A stretch of 64,000 nucleotides of DNA from DATKPA01 sp051955985 (GTDB taxonomy: Bacteria; Planctomycetota; Phycisphaerae; WQYP01). This document shows, one piece after another, positions 25,099 to 34,108 of the stretch (position 1 is its first letter; every line of letters begins with the position of its first letter). The DNA lies in the NCBI GenBank assembly GCA_051955985.1, contig JBQCGD010000136.1:4844-68843 (forward strand). The letters are read 5' to 3'. The notes beneath the pieces are model-generated. The model did no database searches. It was not told the DNA's origin and worked only from the letters and a program-made list of their open reading frames with translations. Made by a program: the position numbers and the translations under genes.

Positions 25099-25725
25099 AT
25101 GAAGACGACCGCCGGACGTTGGTTCGCGACCTTGACAGCCGCTGCTCTGTTCCTGGCTGCCGGCATGTTGTCGGGATGCGCCGAAACGGAAAAAGTGGAC
25201 AACTATGCAGTGCAGCGCCGCAGTGTGGATGGACTGCCCCAAGTCACCGCGACGAGTTCCGAGGAGGCCCAGGTCAAGGTGCTGGCGGTTGATTACTCCA
25301 CGCATGCCATCGCCCTCGCCGGCGACAGCGGCGAGACGCACATCTTCCACGTCGACGGCGACGTCCGGAACCTCCACCAGATCAAGCAGGGAGACTCGGT
25401 GAAGGTGAAATACGAAGAGGTGCTGAATGTCTCTGTTCGGAAAATCGGTGCGCCCCTCACCACCACGGAGTTGGTCAGCCTGGAGCGCGCACCCGCGGGA
25501 ACAAAGCCCGGGCTCGTCGCCGTGCGAACAGTCGAAACGCTGGCCTCGGTGCAAGCGATCGACCACTTGGCTCGCACCGCGGTGTTGAAGATGCCCTCAG
25601 GCACGATCGCGCATGTGTCCGTGAGCCCGAAATTGCCGGAGTTTGACAAGGTTCAGGCCGGCGATCAGGTCATTTTCGACTACACCGAAGCACTTTCCAT
25701 CACCGTATCCAGTTCCGACCAATGA
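25099..25725 (+). CDS. Predicted lipoprotein, unknown family
   Basis: 208 aa with a lipoprotein signal peptide ending in GMLSGC. The mature part appears to hold two copies of a small beta-domain: VKVLAVDYSTHAIALAG...VRNLHQIKQGDSVKVKYEEVLNVSV and ETLASVQAIDHLARTAVLKM...LPEFDKVQAGDQVIFDYTEALSITV. Each half ends with a KxGDxVxxxYxEALxIxV motif, so an internal duplication is evident. It sits between the DUF3141 gene and the second kinase homologue in the same direction. I do not recognise an enzymatic signature. Confidence 0.8.
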   Translation: MKTTAGRWFATLTAAALFLAAGMLSGCAETEKVDNYAVQRRSVDGLPQVTATSSEEAQVKVLAVDYSTHAIALAGDSGETHIFHVDGDVRNLHQIKQGDSVKVKYEEVLNVSVRKIGAPLTTTELVSLERAPAGTKPGLVAVRTVETLASVQAIDHLARTAVLKMPSGTIAHVSVSPKLPEFDKVQAGDQVIFDYTEALSITVSSSDQ

Positions 25726-25822
25726 TGCATGGAGGACCTGGTCACAGAACTCGCGAGGCAGCGCGATTACCTGGCAAATCTCTGATCCACAGGCGTTCCG
25801 TGGGGCCGGGCAGGATGTACGC

Positions 25823-27061
25823 ATGATGACCAAACGCAAGGCACTGGTCGTTTTGGAAGCAGGTGCGTTGCTTCTGAAATTCTCTTTCTATGATGCGTCC
25901 CCGCCAACACCGATCCTGATCGCGCGCGGGCAATTCACCAGCTGCGACTCCCGCGCCGAGTTCAATGTCGCAGATGACCAGGGCGTCATCCTCGCACATG
26001 AAACAGTTAACTGTTCGAACGGCGGCATCAATAAAACCCAGGCATTCGAGCATCTCGTCAATTGGCTCAACGCGGAATTCGGCGCCCACCTGGCAATCGC
26101 GGCTGTCGGCCACCGCGTAACGCACGGCGGAGTGGCCTTGCCCCAACCGGCGCTCCTTCACCCCGAACTCCTCGACCGCCTGAAGGCCCTCGTGCCGCTG
26201 GCGCCGCGACACCAGGCTCACAATCTGGCCGGCATTGAGGCTGTGTGCCACTTGCGCCCCGATCTTCCGCAGGTCGCTTGTTTCGATACAGCCTTCCACC
26301 GCGGACGCAGCGATGCCGCCGAGCGATATGGGCTGCCCGAAAAATTGTTCCAGCGCGGCCTCAGAAGATGGGGATTCCACGGACTCGCCTATGAATCCGC
26401 CGCGGCCCATTTCTCCAGGATCGCTCCCGCGCTCGCCATCGGGCGTGTGATCGCCGCCCATCTCGGCGATGAGACCAGCATCTGCGCAATGAGAGGCGGA
26501 CGCTCCATCGATGTTTCCGCCGGGTTCTCCATCCTCGAAGGATTGCCCGGCGCCCGGTCTTCCGGAACCATCGATCCCGCCGCCATTCTCTACCTGCTCC
26601 CCGAAATGCCGGCATCTCAGATTGAGACCCTTCTTTACGAGCAGGGCGGACTCCTCGGCGTTTCACACCTCAGTGGCAACATGAAGGACCTTCTCTCCAG
26701 CGGCGAGGCCAATGCCGTTGCCGCGGTGGAATTCTTCGTGTATCGCACGGTTCGCGAGATCGGTTCCATGGCCGCTGCTTTGGGCGGACTCGATGTTCTG
26801 CTCTTCACCGATACCTGGGGGGAAACCTGCCCCGAAATCCGGGAGCGGATTTGCCGCGGGCTCTCTTGGCTCGGCATCACTCTTGAACTCCGCGCAAATC
26901 ACCGCGGCGAATCCTGCATCTCCAAGCCCGGGCGATCGCCCTCGGTCTGGATCGCCCCCTGCGATGTCCACAACATTATCGCTGTTCATTCCGTCCGGCT
27001 CGTCGGGATGGCCACGCCCAGGCTGATCCACAGGCCCGCCACGCGGGACAATCCCGCATGA
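25823..27061 (+). CDS. Acetate kinase homologue with degenerate ATP-binding site (predicted pseudokinase)
   Basis: 412 aa and colinear with acetate kinase. Substrate-side residues are kept: GHRVTHGG (Arg), APRHQAHN (His), ACFDTAFHRG (Asp) and RRWGFHGLAYE (Phe-His). Phosphate and nucleotide residues are lost: VLNAGSSSLKF becomes VLEAGALLLKF (Asn to Glu; the phosphate-site Ser to Ala and Leu), HLGNG becomes HLGDE, MGTRSG becomes GARSSG, FTGGIGEN becomes FTDTWGET, and the TNEEL Mg-binding Glu region becomes CDVHN. The frame is intact over its whole length, so it is not a simple pseudogene. A sensory or regulatory partner of the true kinase is inferred. The start (25823 or 25826) has only a weak ribosome site. 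Confidence 0.85.
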   Translation: MMTKRKALVVLEAGALLLKFSFYDASPPTPILIARGQFTSCDSRAEFNVADDQGVILAHETVNCSNGGINKTQAFEHLVNWLNAEFGAHLAIAAVGHRVTHGGVALPQPALLHPELLDRLKALVPLAPRHQAHNLAGIEAVCHLRPDLPQVACFDTAFHRGRSDAAERYGLPEKLFQRGLRRWGFHGLAYESAAAHFSRIAPALAIGRVIAAHLGDETSICAMRGGRSIDVSAGFSILEGLPGARSSGTIDPAAILYLLPEMPASQIETLLYEQGGLLGVSHLSGNMKDLLSSGEANAVAAVEFFVYRTVREIGSMAAALGGLDVLLFTDTWGETCPEIRERICRGLSWLGITLELRANHRGESCISKPGRSPSVWIAPCDVHNIIAVHSVRLVGMATPRLIHRPATRDNPA

Positions 27062-27129
27062 ATCGCTTTCTCGCCGCTGCAGCGGCTCTCCAATCCGGTC
27101 GCAAAGCCCGCCCCGCATGCCACGCCCTT

Positions 27130-27771
27130 TCAAACCACGACCAGCCCATGCTTGATGGCGAAGAGAATCAATTCCGCGTTGTTATGCAGGCCGAGTATGT
27201 CCATCATGTGGTATTTGTGGAATTCCACCGTCCGCGCCGAAATATCCAGCAACGTCGCGATTTCCTTCGCGGATCTTCCCTCGGCCAGCAATTGCAGTAT
27301 TTCCCGCTGCCGCGAGGTCAAGGCGGTCGCCGGTTCTTCCCCGGCGCTCGGGCCCGTTCGCATCGCATGCAGAATCTCCCCCGTCAACGACGGCGTGATA
27401 TACACGTTCCCACTCAGCGCCGTTCGGATCGCCAGGATCAGCTCCCCTGGCGCTGCGTGCTTGAGCACAAATCCCGACGCCCCCGCTTCCAGAGCACGCC
27501 GTGCATACGCGACCTCCTGGTGCATCGTTAAAAACACTGCCTTCATCCGAGGCATTTCCTTGCGCAATTGGATGAACGCGTCGATGCCGTTCAATCGCGG
27601 CATTGCAATGTCCGCCACGATGATGTCCGGCTGCAGCCGCTTCGCTTCGTCAATCATTGCCCGCCCGTTCTCGACCACCCCCAGCAGCTGAAATTCCTCC
27701 GAAAGAAGCGACCGCAACCCTTCAACCACGATTCGGTGATCGTCTGCAAGTAGCACGCGTGGACGGTTCAT
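27130..27771 (-). CDS. NarL/FixJ-family response regulator
   Basis: 213 aa. Receiver domain (residues 1-~120): LLADDHRIVVEGL with the acidic pair, DIIVADIAMPRLNG with the phosphorylated Asp, KAVFLTMHQE and SGFVLKHAA with the conserved Lys. The LuxR helix-turn-helix follows (LTSRQREILQLLAEGRSAKEIATLLDIS, given here only as its core LTSRQREILQLL and ISARTVEFHKYHMM). The ATG at 27771 overlaps the stop of the kinase gene (ATGA), so the pair is translated together. Target genes are unknown; the nearby repeated palindromes are candidates. Confidence 0.95.
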   Translation of the reverse strand: MNRPRVLLADDHRIVVEGLRSLLSEEFQLLGVVENGRAMIDEAKRLQPDIIVADIAMPRLNGIDAFIQLRKEMPRMKAVFLTMHQEVAYARRALEAGASGFVLKHAAPGELILAIRTALSGNVYITPSLTGEILHAMRTGPSAGEEPATALTSRQREILQLLAEGRSAKEIATLLDISARTVEFHKYHMMDILGLHNNAELILFAIKHGLVVV

Positions 27772-29795
27772 AAAATTCCTTCCATTAGCGGAACCCACGC
27801 CACAACAAGTGTCCCCTCGCCCAGGCTGCTTTCCACAAGACATGTCCCTCCCATCAGCCGCGCCCGCTCTCTCATGCTCGCCAGCCCCAGGCCTGGCCTG
27901 CTCCGATGCTGTGACGGATCGAATCCCACGCCGTCGTCCTGCACGATCAGTTGCACGCCGCCCTCCACACCCCACAACAAAACGTCCACGGCCGTAGCCC
28001 TTCCGTGCCGGACCGCATTGTTCAGCGATTCTTGTGCGATTCGAAAGAGGCCGATCGCCATATCGCAGGGAATCCCGTCCGGAAGTTGACGCACCGACAT
28101 CCTCGTGGCGATCGTTTCCCTCCGCGAGAACTGGTCGCACTCCGCTTTCAGTGCATCCACCAGGCCCAGGTCAATCACGGCCGATGGGTGCAGCTGATGC
28201 GAGAGTGCGTGAATATCTTCGCTCAACTCCACCAGCCCCTTGCGCAATCCTTGCAGGAGTTCCCCCGCTTCCGTTTCCGGCGACACCGCACGCTCCGCCC
28301 GGCCCGCATCAATGGCCAGCCGCGCCAGGCGCTGCGTTATATCGTCATGCAGATCTCTTGCGAGGCGCGCACGCTCCTCTTCTTGCGCGTGAATCAGCCG
28401 CCCGCTCAAGTCTCGCGCAGCACGCTCCGCTTCAATTTGCTCCGTCAGATCCACGCACGATCCGATGAACCCGCAGAATTTCCCTTCCACGTCCATGCGC
28501 GGAACGCCGTTGTTCGTTATCCACCGGTAGGATCCATCATGTCGCCGCAGCCGGCATTGCGCAACGAACGGCTTCCGCTCCTCAAACGCCCGTTCGTACG
28601 CACCCAGGAATTCCGCCAGGTCTTCCGGGTGAATGCCCGCCGTCCATCCCTTTCCCGCCTCCTGCTCCATGGTCCGTCCCGTGAACTCCCGCCACGGCTT
28701 GTTCACGAACGACCACAGATTCTCTGCATCCGACATCCAGATCAGCGCCGGCGCCGAATCGGCAATGCTCCGAAACCGCGTCTCGCTTTCACGCAGCGAA
28801 TCCTCCGCCTCTTTCCGCTCTGAAATGTCCCGTACAAAGCCGGTGATCATGTGCTGCCCTCCCACCTTCGTGTCGCTCAGCGATAGCGCGATCGGGAAGG
28901 TCATTCCGTCCTTTCTCCTGCCCGTCAGCTCCTGTTCGTGGCCGATGATTATTCCTTGCCCGGTGCGAAGGTAATCCAAAAGGAATTGGGCATGCCGAGA
29001 AGAATGCGGTTCGGGCATCAGAACATCGACGTTGAGCCCGGTCATTTCCCCTCGCCCGTACCCGAAGATCTGGTCCGCCATCATGTTGGAGGACTTGATC
29101 ACCCCCGCCGTATCGATCGTGATAATCCCTTCTGCCGCCGTCTCCAGGATCGAATGCAGCATCGCTTCGCTGTGTTGCAATGCCCGGTTCGATGAGTTGC
29201 GCGTCAGCGCGTGCGTAAAGAGGTGGCCCACCAGTTCAAAGCGGCCGATTGTCTTCTTTGTCCACCGCCGCACGGTTCTCGTTGATGCGAAGGAAAGGCA
29301 GCCAAGCCACTCCTCCGTTGTCACCAGCGGTACCACCACGGTTGATTGCGTTTCGTACTGCCGGAATACCTCCCGATCCTGCGCTGCTTCCGGCGGAAGG
29401 TCTTCCATCCTGCCAATGGCCACTGTTTTCCGTGCGCGAGCCTGTTCATAAACCCAGGGAAAGAAGGAACGCGCATCCATTCGCCTGTAGATCGGCGGAG
29501 TTCCGTTGCTGCCATGGAGCCATTTGCTTTCCCGAAGCAGTCTCTCGTCCGGCGCCTCTTCGAGCGACGCAAGGGGCGTGCGTTCATACACGTGGGTCAA
29601 CAACATCTCGCCCGGGCTATTCGGGCAGTTCTGCCACAACGTCGAGCGGTCCAGCCCGAATCCCTCGCACAATAGCCGCTGCGCCCGCTCCAGCGCGAGG
29701 TCAATCTGGTCTGTCGGCAGGTGAACGAATTGCGTCGACATCTCGCAAATCAGTTGCTCAAACCACGCCTTGCGCTTCCTCGCATAGGACTGCAT
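27768..29795 (-). CDS. GAF-PAS-PAS sensor histidine kinase (HisKA_3 type)
   Basis: 675 aa, apparently soluble. Approximate domains: GAF (30-200), PAS (210-330, ILETAAEGIITIDTAGVI and FVRDISERK), PAS/PAC (335-455, GWTAGIHPEDL, CVDLTEQ), HisKA_3 dimerisation domain with the phospho-acceptor His in ERARLARDLHDDITQ, and an HATPase_c domain (GLFRIAQESLNNAVRHG N-box, DDGVGFD G1 box, GLGLASMRERARLMGG). This class pairs with NarL-type regulators, exactly as here. No haem or other cofactor motif is obvious in the PAS domains. Confidence 0.95.
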   Translation of the reverse strand: MQSYARKRKAWFEQLICEMSTQFVHLPTDQIDLALERAQRLLCEGFGLDRSTLWQNCPNSPGEMLLTHVYERTPLASLEEAPDERLLRESKWLHGSNGTPPIYRRMDARSFFPWVYEQARARKTVAIGRMEDLPPEAAQDREVFRQYETQSTVVVPLVTTEEWLGCLSFASTRTVRRWTKKTIGRFELVGHLFTHALTRNSSNRALQHSEAMLHSILETAAEGIITIDTAGVIKSSNMMADQIFGYGRGEMTGLNVDVLMPEPHSSRHAQFLLDYLRTGQGIIIGHEQELTGRRKDGMTFPIALSLSDTKVGGQHMITGFVRDISERKEAEDSLRESETRFRSIADSAPALIWMSDAENLWSFVNKPWREFTGRTMEQEAGKGWTAGIHPEDLAEFLGAYERAFEERKPFVAQCRLRRHDGSYRWITNNGVPRMDVEGKFCGFIGSCVDLTEQIEAERAARDLSGRLIHAQEEERARLARDLHDDITQRLARLAIDAGRAERAVSPETEAGELLQGLRKGLVELSEDIHALSHQLHPSAVIDLGLVDALKAECDQFSRRETIATRMSVRQLPDGIPCDMAIGLFRIAQESLNNAVRHGRATAVDVLLWGVEGGVQLIVQDDGVGFDPSQHRSRPGLGLASMRERARLMGGTCLVESSLGEGTLVVAWVPLMEGIL

Positions 29796-30121
29796 CTGCG
29801 CATCCTCCGCGAAGCTGAATTGCCAGATCCATCAACACTTGCAGACGCTCTGCGCCGCCTTACCCCGCTCCGCTTCGGCGGCCTTCTTGCGCTCCGGAGA
29901 CCCGTCTGCCGGGACAGACTGCCAGTCAGCGATGTCGCAGCCATTATCTTCTACGTGCAACATGCAATTGTACTGATAATTATCCCTTAAGCGAGAAGTC
30001 ATTCTCATATTTTGAATCCTTGTGGTGTTTTTTCGATCGAAAACTCGTAATCTTTCGCGTGACTTGGCAGCTCGAGGGCGGGTACAGGTGGTCCCCGGAA
30101 CTTCACTTGAGGGGAAATGCC
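29796..30121. other. Divergent intergenic region between the sensor kinase and ppk2
   Basis: About 325 bp. The segment 29940-30060 is AT-rich and must hold promoters for both genes. It contains the CTCGTAA-type element at 30044-30059. No gene is seen. Confidence 0.45.
30044..30059 (+). promoter_or_regulatory. CTCGTAA-type element upstream of ppk2
   Basis: CTCGTAATCTTTCGCG: the left arm is identical to the perfect palindrome at 31048-31063, the right arm has two mismatches (TTTCGCG for TTACGAG). It lies about 65 bp before the ppk2 start. It also resembles part of the CTTCGTG-family repeat at 50740, so it could be a repeat remnant rather than an operator. Confidence 0.3.
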
Positions 30122-30925
30122 ATGGCAGACCACCGCCCGGACGAAGGAAAACTCAGTACCAAACAATACGAGAAAGACCTACGTCGTTTGCAGACAAAGC
30201 TTTGCGATCTCCAGGCCTGGGTTAAACATAAGGGCCTCCGCGTCATCATTGTCTTTGAAGGCCGGGATGGGGCTGGCAAAGGGGGTACGATCCGCGCCAT
30301 CACGGAACGCGTCAGTCCGCGCATTTTTCGCGTGGTCGCCCTTCCAGCCCCGTCCGATCGTGAGAAGTCCCAAATGTACATGCAACGCTTCATGCAGCAT
30401 TTCCCCGCTGCCGGGGAAGTGGTCATCTTCGACCGCAGTTGGTACAACCGCGCCGGCGTGGAACGCGTCATGGGATTTTGTTCCAATGAACAATACAAAC
30501 GCTTCCTTGAACTCTGCCCCGTTACTGAACGCTTCATCGTCAACTCCGGCATCATCCTCATCAAGTATTGGCTGGAAGTCAGCAACAAAGAGCAGGAACG
30601 CCGCTTTCTCGCCCGCATCGAAGACCCCCTGCGTCAGTGGAAACTCAGCCCGATGGACCTCCCTTCCCGCACACGCTGGTACGACTACTCGCGCGCGCGG
30701 GACGACATGTTGAAAGCGACCGACACGAAACATGCGCCCTGGCACATCCTGCGCTCCGATGACAAAAAGCGCGCCCGTCTCAACTGCATCTCCCACCTCC
30801 TCAAATCGATTCCCTACCGGCAGCTCCCCCGCGAAAAAATAAAACTCCCCGACCGCCTGAGAAACGGCGAATACGATGACCAGAAATCTCTCCGCAAACG
30901 TCGCTTTGTCCCGCAGAAATACTGA
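30122..30925 (+). CDS. ppk2: Polyphosphate kinase 2 (PPK2 family)
   Basis: 267 aa; the ATG follows GAGGGG at 7 nt. PPK2 enzymes phosphorylate nucleoside mono- or diphosphates using polyphosphate. The Walker A is IVFEGRDGAGKGG, the Walker B and lid region VVIFDRSWYNRAGVERVMGF, and further PPK2 marks are IKYWLEVSNKEQERRFLAR and RWYDYSRARDDML. Single-domain size matches class I/III enzymes. Placement between energy-metabolism genes suggests a role in ATP or GTP supply under stress; nucleotide preference cannot be read by eye. Confidence 0.94.
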   Translation: MADHRPDEGKLSTKQYEKDLRRLQTKLCDLQAWVKHKGLRVIIVFEGRDGAGKGGTIRAITERVSPRIFRVVALPAPSDREKSQMYMQRFMQHFPAAGEVVIFDRSWYNRAGVERVMGFCSNEQYKRFLELCPVTERFIVNSGIILIKYWLEVSNKEQERRFLARIEDPLRQWKLSPMDLPSRTRWYDYSRARDDMLKATDTKHAPWHILRSDDKKRARLNCISHLLKSIPYRQLPREKIKLPDRLRNGEYDDQKSLRKRRFVPQKY

Positions 30926-31047
30926 CTTCCACTCGCTGCGCCGAAACCTTGCTTATTCGCACGGAACTTGCATCCTCGAGACGCGTAAGTCCCGACGACC
31001 CCACGGGTTTGCGTATCCCCCTTCGCCGGTAGTTTTCATCCCTCAAC

Positions 31048-31063
31048 CTCGTAATCTTACGAG
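31048..31063. promoter_or_regulatory. Perfect inverted repeat CTCGTAA-TC-TTACGAG upstream of the RND operon
   Basis: Seven-base arms with a 2-bp spacer, a typical operator geometry. It lies in the 280-bp intergenic region between ppk2 and the efflux operon, about 145 bp before the first start codon. Confidence 0.5.
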
Positions 31064-31206
31064 TTACCCTCCTCCACCCCTTCACGTATATCTACACCCG
31101 GCCCACGACTTATCTGCATGTTCGAGCGACCTGCGATTCCGTCATGTCTCGCGTCCTCGTCGCTTCGTGTCATGCAACGAGGCTTTCGTCCCATCTGGGA
31201 GCAGCC

Positions 31207-32814
31207 ATGACCAAGGCCGTCGCGTACCTCGCAGTTCCACTTTGGTTCGCCGCAGCTTCCGCCGGCTGCCACCTCGACCAATGGTTCCACAACGGGTTGA
31301 AGCTCGGCCCCAACTACGCGCCTCCTCCCGTTCCTCTCTCCACGAACTGGATAGATTACCAATCTCCCACCTCCACATCTCCCGCCGCAACTCAACCCGC
31401 AACCCAGCCGGCCGTTGCCCCAGCCGCTGCCGATCTCGCCTCCTGGTGGACCGTCTTCAATGATCCTGTGCTCGACTCTCTGATGCACGACGCCTACGCC
31501 CAGAACCTCACCCTGCGTTCCGCCGGTGAACGCATCATTGTCGCCCGCGCCGGTCGCGACATCGCCGTGGGCAGCCTTTTCCCTCAGTTCCAGGAAGCCG
31601 CTGGCGCTTACAGTTGGAACAAAGTAAGTGACCGCACGCACCTCCACCCCTCCGACCAGTGGTTCCAGGATTCGAACGTCGGGTTTAACGTCGGCTGGGA
31701 AATCGACTTCTGGGGCCGCTATCGCCGCGCGATCGAATCCGCCGACGCCGCCCTCAATGCCTCTATCGCCGATTACGACAACGTGATGGTCCTTCTCCTT
31801 TCGGATGTCGCCACCAACTACGTCCGGTACCGCACCTACCAGGTACGCCTCCTCCTCGCGCGGCAGAACGTCGAGATCCAGCGCCAGTCCTACGAACTTG
31901 CACAGACCAACTTCAAAGCCGGCGCCACCACCGAACGCGACGTCCAGCAGGCGAGGCAGGTCTACGAACAGACCCGCGCCCTGATCCCCGTCTTCGAAGT
32001 GGGCATCCGCCAGTCCAATGACGCCCTTTGCGTTCTTCTCGGCATCCCCGTCCGCGATCTCTCCGATCGCCTCGGAAACTCCGCCGCCATCCCCGCCGCT
32101 CCCCCCATCATCAATGTCGGCATCCCCGCCGACCTCCTCCGCCGCCGCCCTGACGTCCGCCAGGCCGAACGCCTCGCCGCCTCGCAGTCTGCGCTCATCG
32201 GCGTCCAGGAGGCCAACCTCTATCCCCGGTTCTTTCTCAATGGCACGATCGGCGTCGACGCCGAAAGTTTCCACGGCATGTTCCACACCCCCGGAAGCGT
32301 CGCCGGTTCCTTTGGACCCTCGTTCCAGTGGGACATCCTCAATTACGGTCGCATCGAAAACGCCGTCACCGCCCAGCAGGCCGTCTTCCGCGATTACATC
32401 CTTCGCTTCCAGCAGACCGTCCTGACCGCCAACCAGGAAGCCGAAGATGCCCTGATCGCCTTTGCCAAATCCAAGGAGCAGGAAGCTTACGAAACCGAAA
32501 GCGTGGCCGCCGCAAAACGCACCGTCCAGATTACCTACGACCAGTACCGCCACGGCGCCATCGACTTTACCCCCGTCTTCATCTTCGAAACCACTCTCAC
32601 TCAGCAGGAAGACGCCCTCGCCGTCACCCGCGGCAACATCGTCCTCAGCGCCATCAATCTTTACCGCGCTCTGGGTGGTGGCTGGGAAGCCCGCCTCGCC
32701 CCTGAAGGATTCCCTGCTCCTTCAACCACCGCGCCCGCCTCGCAACCCACCCCCCTCCAACCCGGCGACGTCCTCTCGCCGCCGGTCCTTACCCCCGCGA
32801 CCAACCCCTCCTGA
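31207..32814 (+). CDS. RND efflux outer-membrane lipoprotein (OprM/NodT family)
   Basis: 535 aa; outer-membrane channel of a tripartite pump. The signal peptide ends in the lipobox ASAGC. Family features: LGPNYAPP near the N-terminus, two TolC-type repeats with WWTVFNDPVLDSLMHDAYAQNLTL, VGWEIDFWGRYRRAIESADAAL, and the second-half NYGRIENAVTAQQAVF. The ATG at 31207 is preferred over an upstream in-frame start because it gives a proper signal peptide and follows GGGAG. The C-terminal 35 residues are Pro/Thr-rich. First gene of the pump operon; 37 bp separate it from the adaptor gene. Confidence 0.93.
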   Translation: MTKAVAYLAVPLWFAAASAGCHLDQWFHNGLKLGPNYAPPPVPLSTNWIDYQSPTSTSPAATQPATQPAVAPAAADLASWWTVFNDPVLDSLMHDAYAQNLTLRSAGERIIVARAGRDIAVGSLFPQFQEAAGAYSWNKVSDRTHLHPSDQWFQDSNVGFNVGWEIDFWGRYRRAIESADAALNASIADYDNVMVLLLSDVATNYVRYRTYQVRLLLARQNVEIQRQSYELAQTNFKAGATTERDVQQARQVYEQTRALIPVFEVGIRQSNDALCVLLGIPVRDLSDRLGNSAAIPAAPPIINVGIPADLLRRRPDVRQAERLAASQSALIGVQEANLYPRFFLNGTIGVDAESFHGMFHTPGSVAGSFGPSFQWDILNYGRIENAVTAQQAVFRDYILRFQQTVLTANQEAEDALIAFAKSKEQEAYETESVAAAKRTVQITYDQYRHGAIDFTPVFIFETTLTQQEDALAVTRGNIVLSAINLYRALGGGWEARLAPEGFPAPSTTAPASQPTPLQPGDVLSPPVLTPATNPS

Positions 32815-32851
32815 CCCCTTCATCCATGCACCTCCTTCCCGAGGAGTTCAC

Positions 32852-34078
32852 ATGCGATCTCACCATCCGGCCGTTCGATCGGCAAATAGCCGTCTCCTTT
32901 TCTGCGCCGCCCTCTCTGCGGGAACACTCCTGGCGCTTGCCGCCTGCGAACCCGCGACCATCGCCCCTCCGCCCGCGCCGCCGAAAGTCACCGTCGCCCA
33001 CCCCGAGGTTCGCCAGTACACCGAGGCCGACGACTACAACGGTTGGATCAGCGCAGACAAGTCCGTCGAAATCCGCGCCCGCGTCAGTGGCGAACTCATG
33101 AAGATCAACTTCACCGATGGCCAGATCGTCCAGAAAGACCAGCTCCTCTTTCAGCTCGATCCGCGCCCCTTCCAGGCCGACGTCGCCCGCGCCACCGACC
33201 AGCTCCACATCTATCAGGCCCAGGTGGTCGCAGCCCAAAAAGAGGAGGCCCGCCTCAAGGAACTCCTCGCCAAGGGCGGTTCCAGCCAGAGCCAGGTTGA
33301 CAAGGCCGAGGCCGACCGCATCTCTCTCGAGGCGCAGGTCGAAGGCGCTACCCACGAAATCGACCGTGCCAAGCTCAATCTCGAATACTCCAGCATCACC
33401 GCCCCCTTCACCGGTCGCATCAGCAGTTCCTCCCTCAGCGAAGGCAACCTCGTCAATGCCGGCGGCAGCGTCCCCGTCCTGACCACCGTCATTTCCATTG
33501 ACCCCGTCTACGTGAACTTCACCGTGGACGAACGCGCGATGCAGCGCTACCAGCGCATGAGGCCCGCCAATAGAACCGGCCAGGATGCCCTCTCCGGCGC
33601 ACTCAAATCCTCCAAACTCCCCTTCCTCTTCCAACTCGAAACCGAGGATGGCTTCCCTCACGGCGGCATTCTTGATTTCGTCGACAACCAGGTCGATCAG
33701 CAAACCGGCACCATCAACGTCCGCGGCACCGTCGCCAATCCCAATGGTCTCTTCGTCCCCGGTTCCCGCGTCAAAATCCGCGTCCCTCTCGGCGCTGCCA
33801 GGGACGTCATCCTTGTGCCCGATTCCGCCGTCCTCAGCGATCAGGACAAACGATACGTCCTCGCACTCGACGATAAAAATGTCGTCCTCCGCCACGATAT
33901 CAACCCCGGTCGGCTTCTCGACGACGGCATGCGCATCGTCCTCCCCGGCGCCGCCGGAAAAGAGCTCTCCCCCGCCGACTGGATCATTGTCCTCGGCATC
34001 CAGTCCGCTCGCGTCAACTACGCCGTTGAGCCCGTCAAACCCACCACTCAGCCCGCAGCCACGGTCGCCAGCGAGTGA
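32852..34078 (+). CDS. RND efflux periplasmic adaptor (membrane fusion protein)
   Basis: 408 aa; lipoprotein (LALAAC). GAGGAG lies 5 nt before the ATG. Order of domains: beta-barrel start VTVAHPEVRQYTEADDYNG, lipoyl half VEIRARVSGELMKINFTDGQ, alpha-helical hairpin (~residues 105-175), second lipoyl half ITAPFTGRISSSSLSEGNLV, beta-barrel and membrane-proximal domain ending in TTQPAATVASE. It bridges the inner-membrane pump and the outer channel encoded on either side. Confidence 0.94.
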   Translation: MRSHHPAVRSANSRLLFCAALSAGTLLALAACEPATIAPPPAPPKVTVAHPEVRQYTEADDYNGWISADKSVEIRARVSGELMKINFTDGQIVQKDQLLFQLDPRPFQADVARATDQLHIYQAQVVAAQKEEARLKELLAKGGSSQSQVDKAEADRISLEAQVEGATHEIDRAKLNLEYSSITAPFTGRISSSSLSEGNLVNAGGSVPVLTTVISIDPVYVNFTVDERAMQRYQRMRPANRTGQDALSGALKSSKLPFLFQLETEDGFPHGGILDFVDNQVDQQTGTINVRGTVANPNGLFVPGSRVKIRVPLGAARDVILVPDSAVLSDQDKRYVLALDDKNVVLRHDINPGRLLDDGMRIVLPGAAGKELSPADWIIVLGIQSARVNYAVEPVKPTTQPAATVASE

Positions 34079-34108
34079 CCCCGGCATTTCTTGATCCCGA
34101 GGTGTTCC

